Positions 42,592 through 53,003 of a stretch of DNA of 64,000 bases are shown one piece after another; position 1 is the first letter of the stretch, and the number at the start of each line of letters is the position of its first letter. Source of the DNA: Phyllostachys edulis (taxonomy: Eukaryota > Streptophyta > Magnoliopsida > Poales > Poaceae); NCBI GenBank assembly GCA_036346405.1, contig CM070554.1, positions 44,849,058 to 44,913,057 of the forward strand, written 5' to 3'. Under the pieces are notes generated by a model. That model was not told the origin of the DNA, did not search any database, and saw only the letters and a list, made by a program, of their open reading frames with translations. The position numbers and the translations under genes were made by a program.

Positions 42592-43279
42592 TGTCGACGA
42601 TCGAGTCGCCGATCTTATGAAAAATGAAAGAGGAAAATGACGTGAAATATCCTGGGATGGAATGGGGGCCGCTCTTTATTGATATGAACTGGATTTACAA
42701 GACCGACTAGGAACTACCCTAAATACATCAATGTGTGGAATGTCTAACTATAATCGCTTAGACTTTAAGTCTAAGACCGATATCTACTTCTAATTCCACC
42801 GCTTAGGCTTCGTGTTTGTCTTCTTGTTTTCGTTGTCTCTCGTCCCGCCGTCTTCGCGGCCCACCCTTAAATAACTCTCAAGAGGTGGCGATTACTCTGG
42901 AGAAGGCGCCCTCGTGAAACGTTACGATCGGGTCGAGCGGTAAAGCGATTAACAAGCAGCCAACTTCCTTGCGATTGTCTGTGAGATGCTTAACCGTAGG
43001 GTAGTTAATTGTCAGTGTCTTAGGATTATATCATCGCACGGTTTGGAACATATAACACGTGTTCCATTCATCATATGGTAAGAAATGCCAGTTCATAGCT
43101 TTTCCGAAGCGACTATCTCGCCTGAGCCTAGGCACAAAGCCTTGTCCGACCAGGGTACCCATCGTGTAACCTCTGGAAACCTTACGACCAGTGATGTCAT
43201 TAGCCTTAGGGGTTACGACCATGAAGATGTATGGTCTTTTATGTATTAAATTAATACATAGAGGTTTTAATCCTCGTCA
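42592..43279 (-). repeat. 5' LTR of the Tat-type element
   Basis: Pairs with 20316-21014. On the minus strand it starts TGACGAGGATTAAAACC. It has more small indels than expected next to conserved blocks, especially at 42705-42960. Confidence 0.92.
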
Positions 43280-43299
43280 AAGTCTTCGTGGGAAGTCCT

Positions 43300-44130
43300 G
43301 AGACTTTCGCGGAGAGTCCTGATGAAGCCGCGCGGGATCTCCGGAGGAGGTCTTTGAACGGCCCTAATGAAAACACGTAACACTCCAGAGGAGGTCCTGA
43401 GCGGCCCTGATGAAACCACGTAGCACTCTGGAGGAGGTCCTGAGCGGCCCTGATGAAACCACGTAAAGCCCCTAAGGAGGTCCTGAGCGATCCTGATGAA
43501 GCCGCGTAGGATCTCCGAAAGAGGCCTTGAACGGCCTTGATGAAAACGCGTAACACCCTGGAGGAGGTCCTGAGCGGTCCTGCTGAAGGCGCACGAGCGC
43601 TCCTGAGGAGGTCCTGAACGGCCTTGATGAAACCGCGTAATGCTCTTGAGGAGGTCTTGGATGACTTTGATGAAGCCGCATCATGCTTCGGAGAAGGTCC
43701 TAAACGGCCCTGATGAAACCACGAGTGCTCCTGAGGAGGTCCTGAACGGCCTTGAAGAAGGCGCACGAGTGTCCCTAGGGAGGTCTTGGGTGGCTTCGAC
43801 GAAGCCATGTGAGCGCCCTTGAAGAGGTCCTGGGCAGCTCTGATGAAGCCTCGTAGCGCTCCTGAGGAGGTTTTGAACAGCCCTGATGAAGCCGCGTAGC
43901 ACTCCTGAGGAGGTCTTGGACGACCCTGATGAAGGCGCGTGAGTGCTCCCGAGGAGGTCTTGAACGGCCCTGATGAAGCCGCGTAACGCTCCCGAGGAGA
44001 TCTTGGAGAAGGCGCGCAAGTGCTCCTGGGGAGGTCTTGAACGACCCTGATGAAGCCGCGTAGCGCTCCTGAGGAGGTCGTGGGCGGTCTTGATGAGGCT
44101 ACGCGAATGCTCCTGGGATGTCTTGGGCGT
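43300..44130. repeat. Minisatellite with 43-bp unit, about 19 degenerate copies
   Basis: Units of the form GAGGAGGTCCTGAACGGCCC, then TGATGAAGCCGCGTAGCGCTCCT, vary by substitutions and small indels. Because 43 is not a multiple of three and stops are rare in the unit, both strands show long open frames (43251-43808 and 43681-44190 on the minus strand) with shifting repeats. These are not called as genes. Confidence 0.92.
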
Positions 44131-44139
44131 GTTTTTCTT

Positions 44140-44350
44140 TGTCCTCACGACCTTCTGCTTTGCAAAGACCACTTCTTGGACGTTTTGCAAGGACCACCCT
44201 TTTAAACTAAGACCTCCTGTTTTACGAAGACCACCCTTTTGGTCATTTTACAAAGACCACCCTCTAGGTCCTCCTAGGATGTCTTTGTGGATGTTTTCTA
44301 GGACCACCCAGGATGTCCTCTAGGGCCTCCAAGGAAGTCTTTTGAAGAGG
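44140..44350. repeat. Degenerate tandem repeat around AAGACCACC
   Basis: Successive blocks contain TTTGCAAAGACCAC, TTTTGCAAGGACCACC, TTTACGAAGACCACC, TTTACAAAGACCACC and TCTAGGACCACC at 30-50-bp intervals. A similar string (TTTGCAAAGACCACCCC) marks the start of the copia B LTR at 48478, which may be coincidence. Confidence 0.75.
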
Positions 44351-44593
44351 TCGTTCGGGACCTCAGGAGGTCTTTTAGGCCATTCTGCCTTCCGATTCAA
44401 AACCGAAATTAGTTGAATCAGCGGTAGTTTTAAATCCTTGTCGTCAGACCAATCAGCAGCGCAACGACCATTATAGATGCCAAATCTTGTCATCAACAGT
44501 TCTGCCGAATTTTAGAGAAATGTCTTAGTTTTATTTGATTAAAATGTTAGTTTAGTAGCAGTCCAAGCTCTTGTTGGGCTGGGGTGTTATAGT

Positions 44594-44605
44594 TGGTATC
44601 GGAGC
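44594..44605 (+). other. Primer binding site of the + strand long-LTR element
   Basis: TGGTATCGGAGC, one base different from the tRNA-iMet site TGGTATCAGAGC, three bases from the LTR end. It fixes 44591 as the end of a 5' LTR on the + strand. Confidence 0.85.
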
Positions 44606-47600
44606 GGGCTGTAGGTCCATGGTACTTGAATTATTAATCTTGACACACTATGCACAATAGGTGGGATTGGGTTATTGCATTGCATTTACGTTTCTGTTAA
44701 ATCATATGGATGATTGCTGATATGAATTTAGTATGATTGCTAATTAATTGATTATTTGGGTTATGTGTGACGATGGTTATTGTTGAGAGGTTGAGGTCGT
44801 GGTTGTGGCCCTGGGCTTTACCAGGTTACACCACCGATCGTGGTAAGGGATTAGTGAAGTGGTTACCTCGGTTATCGTAGTTTAGGCTTTGATAGTGAGT
44901 ATCTTTAGAAAAATTGTTATCTTCCTTGAATTTGAATTTGGTCAACTCTTGTCCAGTTGTGATTGATGAATTTCTCTTGGGTTATTAGTTCATTGCGGTT
45001 GATGGGTTGCTTTGAGAAAGGTTGGTGTGTTTCTATTGGCTTACTTTGTCCCGTAAGGCAATCATTGTTTTCCCAATTGATGAGTTATTCTTGCGGCTGG
45101 TGAACTTGGTTGATTGCTAAGATTGACCTTTATATTGGAGTTTTGTCTTTCTCATTGGAAAACATGACCCATTTATTCGCTTGATGTTTTTGGTTAACGA
45201 AAGTTTCTTTTTGTAAGTCCTTTAGTACGTGGAGGCTTTGACTCAATGTATCTCTTTTGGGTATTTTGAGTGTTGAAGTTTAATGATTCTCTTTTATGAA
45301 AGAAGATGTCAAACCCTTTAGCGATGTTTTGTCATGATTAAGTGAGGGTTATAATCAAAACAATTAATGGATATGATATGGATTATCAGGCTGGGTCTAC
45401 AGTGTGTGCATGATCGATCTTAACTAGTATCATTGGAAGTGAAATCGATTAAGTTGATGTTGTCTTCTAGTAGTTCTTTATGAACTGTGATTGTGAGCAT
45501 AGCTAATCCTAATTGGAATCGATAGAGTTATTAAGAGGTGTGGAACATTGATGAAATGGTTTAATCGTTGAAATTGCTTAGTTTGCTAAACTTGCTAGAT
45601 TATTTGGACTCAATGGATTCATGTAACTATGGGAAGGGAAAGTTGAGGAGATGCTAGATCATTGCTTTAGTGGGTATTAATATTGGAGTTATCTTTTCTA
45701 TAGATACTTGGTGATCATATATAGTTGCTAGATATACATATCTCTTACCATGATTAATTGTTGGATTTGCGTACAAAAGATTGAAGGGATTGAAAATCGA
45801 TGGATCTAAAATTTATGGGAGAAGTTCTGGATAGTCTTCTATATAGAACGATGGGATGAATTTGGTTGTAGTGTTGTTAAAACTTTGGGTTGATGGAAGA
45901 TTTTGATTCTTGAAGTTTTAGTGTGATTTTGTGCCAAATTATGAAGATGATTTGGAACAGTTGAATAAGTGTTTGCAGATGTTCATGTGATTTGGGAAGG
46001 AAAGTAGTAGCATCTAGATTTCCATGATGAAGCCAGTTGATAGCAACAATTGTTGGAGTGCAATTGTTGTGTGTTGAAGTTTGGTGTTGAGCATCACTAA
46101 GAGTTAAATTGATGTGATTTAATAGATGGCTTATACTTACATGATTGTAGAATAATCGCCAATTGTTTATGATAGCCTCTGGATTGGAATTAGTGTGCAC
46201 TAAATTGGTATTGAGCATTTGCTAATAGGCGAATGGTGAAAATTAGAAGTAATCTATGTATGTGTGTTTTGCGAGGATGACTTGGGGGCAGCATGCCCTT
46301 GTTAAAAGAGGTTTACTTCGATAAGGTAGTTTGTGCATTAGATATTCTCTTGAACAAGTTGATTGTTGCAATCTTATTAGAAAGAAAAAATGAAATAAGT
46401 TATTGTGTTCTTTTGGGAAATGTTTATGATGGGATAGTAGGCTATGGTGATTCATGCTAAGAGTATATAATGATGAGGTTAGTAAGATTGTGAGTATGAG
46501 ATAATGGTGGTATTGTTGATTCTTTTAGAAGTAAAGGAATTTGATCGTCTTCCGCATTATCATTTAAATGAAATGTTTTGAGTTTTGAACTCGTGATCTT
46601 TTGGAGTTTAGGATTTATGTGTAGCTAAAATGGGTTCGAGCATAGTGATGTGCTGGAAAGTTCTGCTGGTTCTTAAGTGATTCAAGTGATTTGGACTTAA
46701 ACGCTCTTCTTGTGTGAGTTAGCAGAATGTTATTGTAATCAAAGAAAAAAAATGTTTCCTTTGGTAAAGGAAAGAGTCTAGTAGACGTATTTGAGGTTGG
46801 AGTTAGGCTTTGTGAGTTGCAACTTATTGAATTGTGCTTAACTTTTCTCTTATTGTTGATTAATAGTTTCTTGAGTTTCAATAGCCATGTTTTATCCTTT
46901 TTCGTTGAGGGTTGAAATTCTCTTCTGGTGAGACTTGTGCACTCAATTGTGGTCTCGTATTTTGGTTTTCCGAGATCTTGGCTATTTGACTATTTCTCTT
47001 GGTCTTGTGTTTACTGTGATTGGTAAACGTTTTCTGTGTGCTAAAAAACTATTTTTATTTGTCTCTTCTTTTGAGAAAGAAATAATGAATTTATTTTACA
47101 AAACATTATAGAGTGTATCGTGGTATGTGGTTAATAGTGGTTAAGAATATGATGTTATGATACCTTGTGTTGCAAGTTAATTGATGGGCATTGGAGGATG
47201 AATTGATTTCGTGATATAAATCTTGTAGAGAATTGGATCTAAAAAAGAATGATGGTTATTGGGCAAAACTGGTTATGTTGTTACAACTAGTAGAACCAAT
47301 AGTGAATTGTAATTGAAGAATCTTTGTTTATGTTAGTGGAATATTGGAATATTCAAAAGTTGAATCTTGGTCAATTAGTTAGAGTATTGCGAATGTGTAT
47401 GTTGTGGTCGTGTAGGTGAAATGAAATGGTGTGGTTTAGTGAGTTCAAGATCGGTGAAGTTAATCGCTTTAGGCGGTTACTTGATTAGTGATGAATGTTG
47501 ATATTAATGACTGAGAATATTGCTTGGATTGTGGGACATTTTTTAGTCATCGGATCTGAGGATTGCCTATCCAGTATACCATAAGTTCATTGTAGGAGTC

Positions 47601-47690
47601 CTAGAGGTTGAGTCTGGACTTTGCATTTTTATGCTGGCATCTTGGTTGCTCATGATTAGGTTCCGAGAGTTGTGAATCTTTGGTAGAATG
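44606..47690 (+). other. Interior of the + strand long-LTR element; no coding capacity seen
   Basis: About 3.1 kb, AT-rich, after the PBS. No gag, zinc knuckle, RT or other conserved motif in any frame; the frames at 45877-46218 and 46615-46881 lack similarity. No second copy of the LTR follows. It is either a non-autonomous element or, more simply, a 3'-truncated copy, because about 25 codons of the interrupted chromovirus protease around its active site are also missing at the right border. The exact right border (47570-47700) is not fixed. Confidence 0.5.
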
Positions 47691-47892
47691 CCCAACACAA
47701 CAACGGGTGCTTCCTTTGCCGCCTCGGTGGTGACATGGTTCACATGACCACGACCGATGTTCTGATGAGTGACATTGGACCTCTGATCAAAGGATGCTTC
47801 AAGCTCTTGGCCTTGATCGGAATCAATTGGGTGCTTCTCCGGACAAAATTCCGCAAAGTGCCCCACGTTGCAACAAGTGAAACAAGGGTGCA
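47690..47892 (-). pseudogene. Gag zinc knuckle and protease start of the minus-strand chromovirus
   Basis: Minus strand. CCHC knuckle CFTCCNVGHFAEFC at 47884-47843, then HVNHVTTEAAKEAPVVVLGI (about 47762-47700), which corresponds to the junction of gag and protease in the + strand copy (the HLTGEEAQ..VVLGALLV region near 59440-59500). It is the upstream continuation of the protease fragment at 17397-17763. The rest of gag is absent: directly upstream (from 47893) the sequence switches to LTR sequence, so a deletion or recombination joined them. Confidence 0.75.
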
Positions 47893-48474
47893 GCGAAGAA
47901 GGCGATCTGCTGCTACCGTGGGACTTTGAGCTTGGAATCAACATGTAAGGGTGCGGAGGAACATCACGAACTTGATGATGGTCACGAGGAGACCCGTGGT
48001 GGACGGTAGTGAGTTCACGACGAACAGAGGCGGAGCCGAACGGCCGGTTCTTGAGGACACACTGCCACTGATGACGAGAAACCCGAGGAGGAACGCGCTG
48101 AGATCACCTAGGAACCAGGAACGCGGAGGAACCACAATTGACGAGGAGGAATGCCGGTGACGGACGGAACACGAACGGCGGAGCTTCACCGTTTCTGGAG
48201 AAGAAGAGTCCATACTCCCTCGAGGAAGCACCAAAAGCTAATTAAAGTCGGAGGTAAGCTTAACAAGGTAATGCGATCTTGAAGGACTCGATGGCGTAGA
48301 GAATCACTCACCGGAGCGCTTGCGAGCGTCGCGGCCATGGCTACCGGAGCCGAAGGTGAAGAATCAGTCCCTGACGATTTAGTGGATGGCAAGGTCTCGG
48401 ACCAACAAAAACGGGTGTGGCACGCTGAGAGAAATCCGGAGGTGGGCTTGTAGGCTTGAGGGCGGCACCATGGT
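47893..48474 (-). repeat. Remnant of the 5' LTR of the minus-strand chromovirus
   Basis: Copy of 12664-13246 in the same orientation. The left border abuts the gag knuckle instead of LTR end, PBS and leader. The right border, at CCATGGT, is where copia B is inserted; the remaining LTR should lie beyond the window. Its open frames on the minus strand (for example 48186-48593) also exist in the other LTR copy and are not genes. Confidence 0.8.
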
Positions 48475-48475
48475 C

Positions 48476-49530
48476 TGTTTGCAAAGACCACCCCTTTTGG
48501 TCGGATATGGGATTTGTCCCTCCTAACATAACAGGAGAGATATCTCTGGGCCCCTCGATATGGTTGGATAAAGAAAGTGTATGGCCATACCACTAGTGGT
48601 CGAAGAGTTCGACCACGTGAAGTTATCCGTCACTTGATCAAGAAAGCATTGAACAGTCCATGGATGACATAATATCTCACATGGAGTTCAAATCAGATAT
48701 CGTGAGGCAAAAGGAGAATACACGACCATGTCTTTCAGTTCGAACAGATACAGACTAATCGGATGGAGATACAAGTTGGTCGTAGTCTGCTCGACCATGA
48801 TCACTAACTGGACGTAACCTAGTCGTAAGGTGTTACGAACTGGTCATGACTAAATATGAACTGGTCACATAGAGATACGAGCTAGTCATAAGTGATAAGG
48901 ACCTACTCGTAGATCATATTGCCTTAAGGTTCATATGATATAATTTATGTGTATTCGGGAATTGTTATGTCCTGCTAGGAACCGCTAACGACTCGTGATC
49001 GGAAAAGAGTTTCCGAGTCACAACCGATTACGCATGAACCTATCGGGTCATGTAATTAACGGGTTGGAATAAATGTGTTCGGATAGGATCCATCATGGGC
49101 ACTATATAAGGAGATGCATAGGACTATTGGAAAAAACAAGAGACACACACTTGATGTGAGTTGCTCCCCCGAAACCCTAGCCGCCATCTTCTCGAGAGCC
49201 CTATTGTGTGAGCTGGTGCTAGCACACCAACGCAGGATGTTCCATCCCTGGACGTATGGATACCGTAGAGGCGCTACTACGGTTGCTGTTGCGCTAAAGG
49301 ACGATACACAACTGGTTGCTGGAGGAGACGATCAACGACGAGGACGTTGGACAATCGACTACGACCACTGCATTGACGTGCTCTACGTTGGACCCGGCTA
49401 CTCCAACTCTTCTTCCGCTGCACTACGCGTCTAGTGGTAACGATCTATGATCTCTTGCTTGCATGGCATCCTGGCTTACGTGGTATAGTTTTGAATTGTC
49501 AGCTAGCGTAGCCTACTCGTAACCCTTGAG
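48476..49530 (+). repeat. 5' LTR of copia B
   Basis: Starts TGTTTGCAAAGACC where the chromovirus LTR match stops and ends just before the PBS at 49531. About 1.05 kb. The end reads TAACCCTTGAG, not a canonical CA, so the last bases are uncertain. Flanking TGGTC may be one half of the target duplication (the uninterrupted copy has TGGTG at 13243-13247). Confidence 0.65.
49103..49110 (+). promoter_or_regulatory. TATA box of copia B LTR
   Basis: TATATAAG in the context GCACTATATAAGGAG, about 630 bp into the LTR, followed after about 30 bp by an A-rich ACAAGAGACACACAC stretch. A strong match to plant TATA boxes in the usual place for an LTR promoter. Confidence 0.75.
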
Positions 49531-49543
49531 TGGTATCAGAGCC
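49531..49543 (+). other. Primer binding site of copia B
   Basis: TGGTATCAGAGCC, an exact tRNA-iMet-type site. From 49544 to 50771 lies the leader, without supported coding regions. Confidence 0.9.
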
Positions 49544-50771
49544 ATCTTGCGTAGTTTTTGATCTAGATCGATCGCATATACTTGATATGTGGTGGTAGTA
49601 GATTGGATCTATTACTGGCCGGGTCGGATAACCTAGATCGGTTCATATGGATGGAACGATATAGGCACTGGTCGATAAGATCGATCGGGTTTCGAGGATA
49701 ATAGATGGGTTTGTGAGCACCAGATGATTTACTCGACTTGGTTATGACCACCTTGCATGATACTCCTACCGGTCAGAATTCCACCATCGGGGTATACCAC
49801 TGCCCCATTGAACCCCGCCCGCTAACCGGCTAGCGGGACCGTCATGCTTGGTAATCGTAGTCGCGTTATATGGTAATATATGTTCATGTCACCCGATAGA
49901 ATTGGATTCTATGCATAACACCTTTTGCAGGGATTGATGTGAATAGTATGGCCCATTGTGTATGTGATGCATGTATGGATTTTCATGGCTTGCGTGTTAT
50001 GCTGTGAAATAACCATCGAGCTACATATTATTGTATAACGGTATGTGTACCAACATGTGATGCTTGATATTATCATATGTAATTCATTACTAGTTGTTAG
50101 GAGTAATTGCTTTGTAGATGAATATGGTGATTTCAAGCATGATGGCTCGGAGGACAGGAAGCATGGTGATGGAGATCGTCATGATAAGGGCCATACTATT
50201 TTCACAGTTTAATATGATTATCTGTGAATATTTATTTTGTTCCTGTTATACTCTTTGGTTATGTTTTATCATTAGATGTTTTAACATGATATAGTAGTAT
50301 CCCTCAAGAAAAATTAAGTAAATTTGATACCCTTCCAATTGCTGCGACCATCACGATTTTGATCATTAATTGGTAGGTCTACCAAAGTAGAGTGCCATTA
50401 ACTATATTAATAAGATGGGGTGGGTGTCGGACACCCACATGTATAGTGTTGATTTAACTTAACAAGGTTATCAAAACAGTTTTGGGCATTGAGGCATAAT
50501 GTTGGACACCGGGGCATAGAGATGCCACTCAACAAACAAGAGTCACATGAGATATGATTAGCAAAGGGTTTCTTACCTAAAATCACTAAGTTTCTAGCAG
50601 TGATACCAAAACTCACTAGGACTTAATGATATATGGATCTTGAACCCACTGTATGAAGAGGGAAAACTGGTCGGAAAACATATAGTGGGAGTATCTTTAA
50701 TTAAAGTATTTAATAGAAGATCTTACATAAATATAGTACTGATTTCTTTGCATATATTTCTGTTGTAGATC

Positions 50772-51525
50772 ATGACACCTAATACTTCCTCCGCACCTAC
50801 CTTTAACTTGAGATCTATTCTTGAGAAATAAAAACTGACTGGAACCAACTTCATTGACTAGTTTCGTAATCTAAAAATTATTCTCAAACAAGAAAAGAAA
50901 GAATATGTTCTAGATGGTCCACATCCTGAGGAACCGAATGCTGATGCTACTCGTACAGAAAAGAATGCTTATGAGAAGTATTGCAATGATGTAGTCGATG
51001 TGTACTGTCTTATGCTTGCAACCATGAACTCAGAGCTTCAGAAGCAATATGAGACCACAGACGTTTACAATATAATTGTGGGTCTGAAAGGTATGTTTCA
51101 GGATCAAGCAAGGGCAGAGAGGTACAATACCTCTAAGACATTGTTTTCTTGTAGGCTGCTAGAAAGTAACCCAGTCAGTCCTGATGTGATCAAGATGATT
51201 GGTCACATTGAGAGCTCAGAAAAGCTTGGTTTTTCCCTTAGCCAAGAGTTGGCTACTAACATGAATCTCTAATCGCTCCTTATGAGCTTTGAGCCTGTTA
51301 TATTGAATTTCCATATGAATGGCTTGGAGAAGTCAATGACCGAGTTGCATGGCATGCTTAAAAGTGCTGAGGAGAGCATCAAGAAAAGTTCTAATCATGT
51401 GATGATGGTTCAAATGACTACTAGCTTCAAGAAGAATGATAAGTCTAAAGTTGACTCTAACTCTAGTATGGATAAGTCTTGTGATCCATTGCTCATTGTT
51501 GGAAACAATGAATTAAAAGAATAAG
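50772..51525 (+). pseudogene. Copia B Gag (UBN2-type)
   Basis: Starts at ATG 50772 (MTPNTSSAPTFNLRSILEK). An in-frame stop follows at 50829-50831 (LEK*KLTGTNF). The core continues LKIILKQEKKEYVLDGPHPE, then the stretch 51000-51272 (MYCLMLATMNSELQKQYETT; LFSCRLLESNPVSPDVIKM), the pattern of plant copia gag. A second stop at 51270-51272 and a break separate the 51282-51524 tail. Gag would package RNA. Only a few breaks are present, so this copy is less decayed than copia A. Confidence 0.82.
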
Positions 51526-51639
51526 TCACCAAGCTAAGCAAAAGCTTGAAAAGATGTTTGAAGGGAAAAACTACCCTTGCCAAGTTATTAAATGAGCAAA
51601 TGTGCCCATTCAATAAAGAAGGACTTGAGTTTATTACCA

Positions 51640-51800
51640 AGAAAGGTAAAAAATAAATTTACAAACCCGCAAGGTTTGTAAAAGAAAATGGAAAATATTG
51701 TTATAAATGTCATAGTATAGGACATTTACAAAATTCATGCTCCATTGCTAAAACCAAATCCTATGGTATTTATGATTCATGCTATATGCTTAAAAAATCC
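51640..51800 (+). pseudogene. Copia B Gag zinc knuckle region
   Basis: CYKCHSIGHLQNSC at 51699-51740, a complete C-x2-C-x4-H-x4-C knuckle, preceded by a Lys-rich segment and followed by SIAKTKSYGIYDSC. The frame is broken upstream (stops near 51522 and 51653) relative to the gag core. Confidence 0.8.
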
Positions 51801-51949
51801 ATGAATGGTAATGTTCTAGCCAAATTTATTTGCATTTTAATTTTAGGTGCATAAAAGAATGCCATTTGGGTGCCCAAAGCCTTGATTACTAACCTCCAAG
51901 GACCCAAACAAATTTGGGTACCTAAAAGAACTTGATTCTTATTTTGTAG

Positions 51950-52271
51950 GTGAATTACAATACCGGTGGAAAACATTGGGTACTTGATAACGGTTGTACC
52001 CAACATATGACCAGGGATAGAAAAATGTTTACCACATTCGAGAACGGAAAAGGAAATAACAAGATCACATTTGGTGACAATAGCAAAGGAAAGGTACTTG
52101 GTTTTGGTAAAATTGCTATCTCAAATGACCTTTCAATTTCTAATGTATCTTTAGTTGAATCACACAATTTTAATTTGCTATCCGTTGCTCAAATTTGTTA
52201 TCTTGGTTTAACTTGCACTTTTCCTCAAGAAGGTGTTTCCATTTTAAATGAAAAGAATAACACTTTGGCTT
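51950..52271 (+). pseudogene. Copia B aspartic protease
   Basis: Open stretch with HWVLDNGCTQHMTRD at about 51976-52020, then NKITFGDNSKGKVLGFGKI (52058-52115) and SLVESHNFNLLSVAQIC, the standard copia protease and its C-terminal part. The active site reads DNG where the family has DSG or DTG, a change at the second catalytic-triad position. The frame runs into a TGTAACATCC LTR terminus at 52272, so integrase, RT and RNase H of this copia lie beyond the window. Confidence 0.85.
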
Positions 52272-52451
52272 TGTAACATCCCAAAAGTGCCCAAATGTAA
52301 AAATTTAGGATTAAAAAAAAATTTGTTTGTTATTTCATCTTAGCCTTGACTGCATTTTTGGGAATGTTTGAGCTACATTTCTTCTTGCCGGCCTAGGTAG
52401 TAACTACAGAAAACCCTAGCAATGTAAACCCTAAGGGTCGGAAACATAAAT
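52272..52451 (+). mobile_element. First 180 bp of an LTR inserted in copia B
   Basis: Starts TGTAACATCCCAAAAG directly in the copia protease reading. After 180 bp it is itself interrupted by a second TGTAACATCCC start at 52452. The first 14 bases agree with the second LTR and the rest does not, so it is a different family. Preceding 5-mer GGCTT (52267-52271); the partner lies outside the window. Confidence 0.65.
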
Positions 52452-53003
52452 TGTAACATCCCAAATGTATAATCAGGGTTTGTTTCAAATGTAATTAAAT
52501 GTGTAGAAATTAAAACTTTTTCTCACATGTAATTATTGTCCAAGATTTGTGTAATCTAAAAACACAAAGTCCTTGTTGACCAAAAGTCAAGTCATTTTTC
52601 CATTTGTCACCACTCTTGTGCCAAACATTTGGAAAATAATTTTCCTTGGTCCTAAAGTTGATGTGGGACCCCTCTGAAAAATATCGCAAGTTGTAAAACT
52701 TGTTTGATAAATTTTGGAGGTAAAACAATCCTTTGAACAACCTTAATGAATTTCCTAAGAAAAATGCATTGCATAAAAACCTCTGGAAAATTTATGTGAG
52801 GTTAATCTTACCATCAGCAAGCTCGAGTTTGAATTTCATAAATTTTGGAGTTGTTTGGCTATCCCAAACAATTACGCAAAGTCTCGACTTTTAAAGGTTC
52901 AAATTCAAAAACCCTACACTGTTCCTTGGGCTAGCTTGCTTGGCAAAGCCGGTCCAAATTTCAACCATTTCTCGCACCTCACCGACCTCCCTTTCACCTT
53001 GAT

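Larger units (their letters stand above)
20316..43279 (-). mobile_element. Tat-type Ty3-gypsy retrotransposon, complete ends, split by a copia
   Basis: LTRs of 699 bp (20316-21014) and 688 bp (42592-43279) share their full length, starting TGTCGACGATCGAG on the + strand. A perfect target duplication AAGTC flanks it (20311-20315 and 43280-43284). Without the 10.9-kb nested copia it is about 12.06 kb. Minus-strand order is PBS, gag, protease, RT, RNase H, a second archaeal-type RNase H, integrase, then an antisense multi-exon gene, then the 3' LTR. The second RNase H and the antisense gene are marks of the Tat clade (Grande/RIRE2-like elements of grasses). All sense genes are broken. Confidence 0.92.
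43285..44591 (+). mobile_element. Long 5' LTR of the + strand element, right part
   Basis: Resumes after the AAGTC duplication and ends GGGCTGGGGTGTTATA at 44591, three bases before a PBS. The terminal dinucleotide is TA instead of CA, probably a point change. It consists largely of a 43-bp minisatellite (about 43300-44130) and a second degenerate repeat (about 44140-44350). Long minus-strand frames here come from the repeats. Confidence 0.8.

Noticed and set aside
43251..44190. Two long minus-strand open frames (about 185 and 169 codons) with repeated peptides
   Set aside because: They run through the 43-bp minisatellite; the unit shifts frame and has few stops, so openness is a by-product. 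No known domain.
46243..46881. Minus-strand frames of 70 and 88 codons in the interior of the long-LTR element
   Set aside because: AT-rich, low-complexity His/Asn/Lys-rich translations with no conserved motif.
49114..49434. 106-codon frame just after the copia B TATA box
   Set aside because: Position fits the transcribed LTR, but there is no similarity to gag, and gag begins clearly at 50772.
52510..52740. 76-codon minus-strand frame that recurs identically at 62883-63113
   Set aside because: It recurs only because both copies are the same LTR; there is no known domain, and conservation is explained by the LTR pair.
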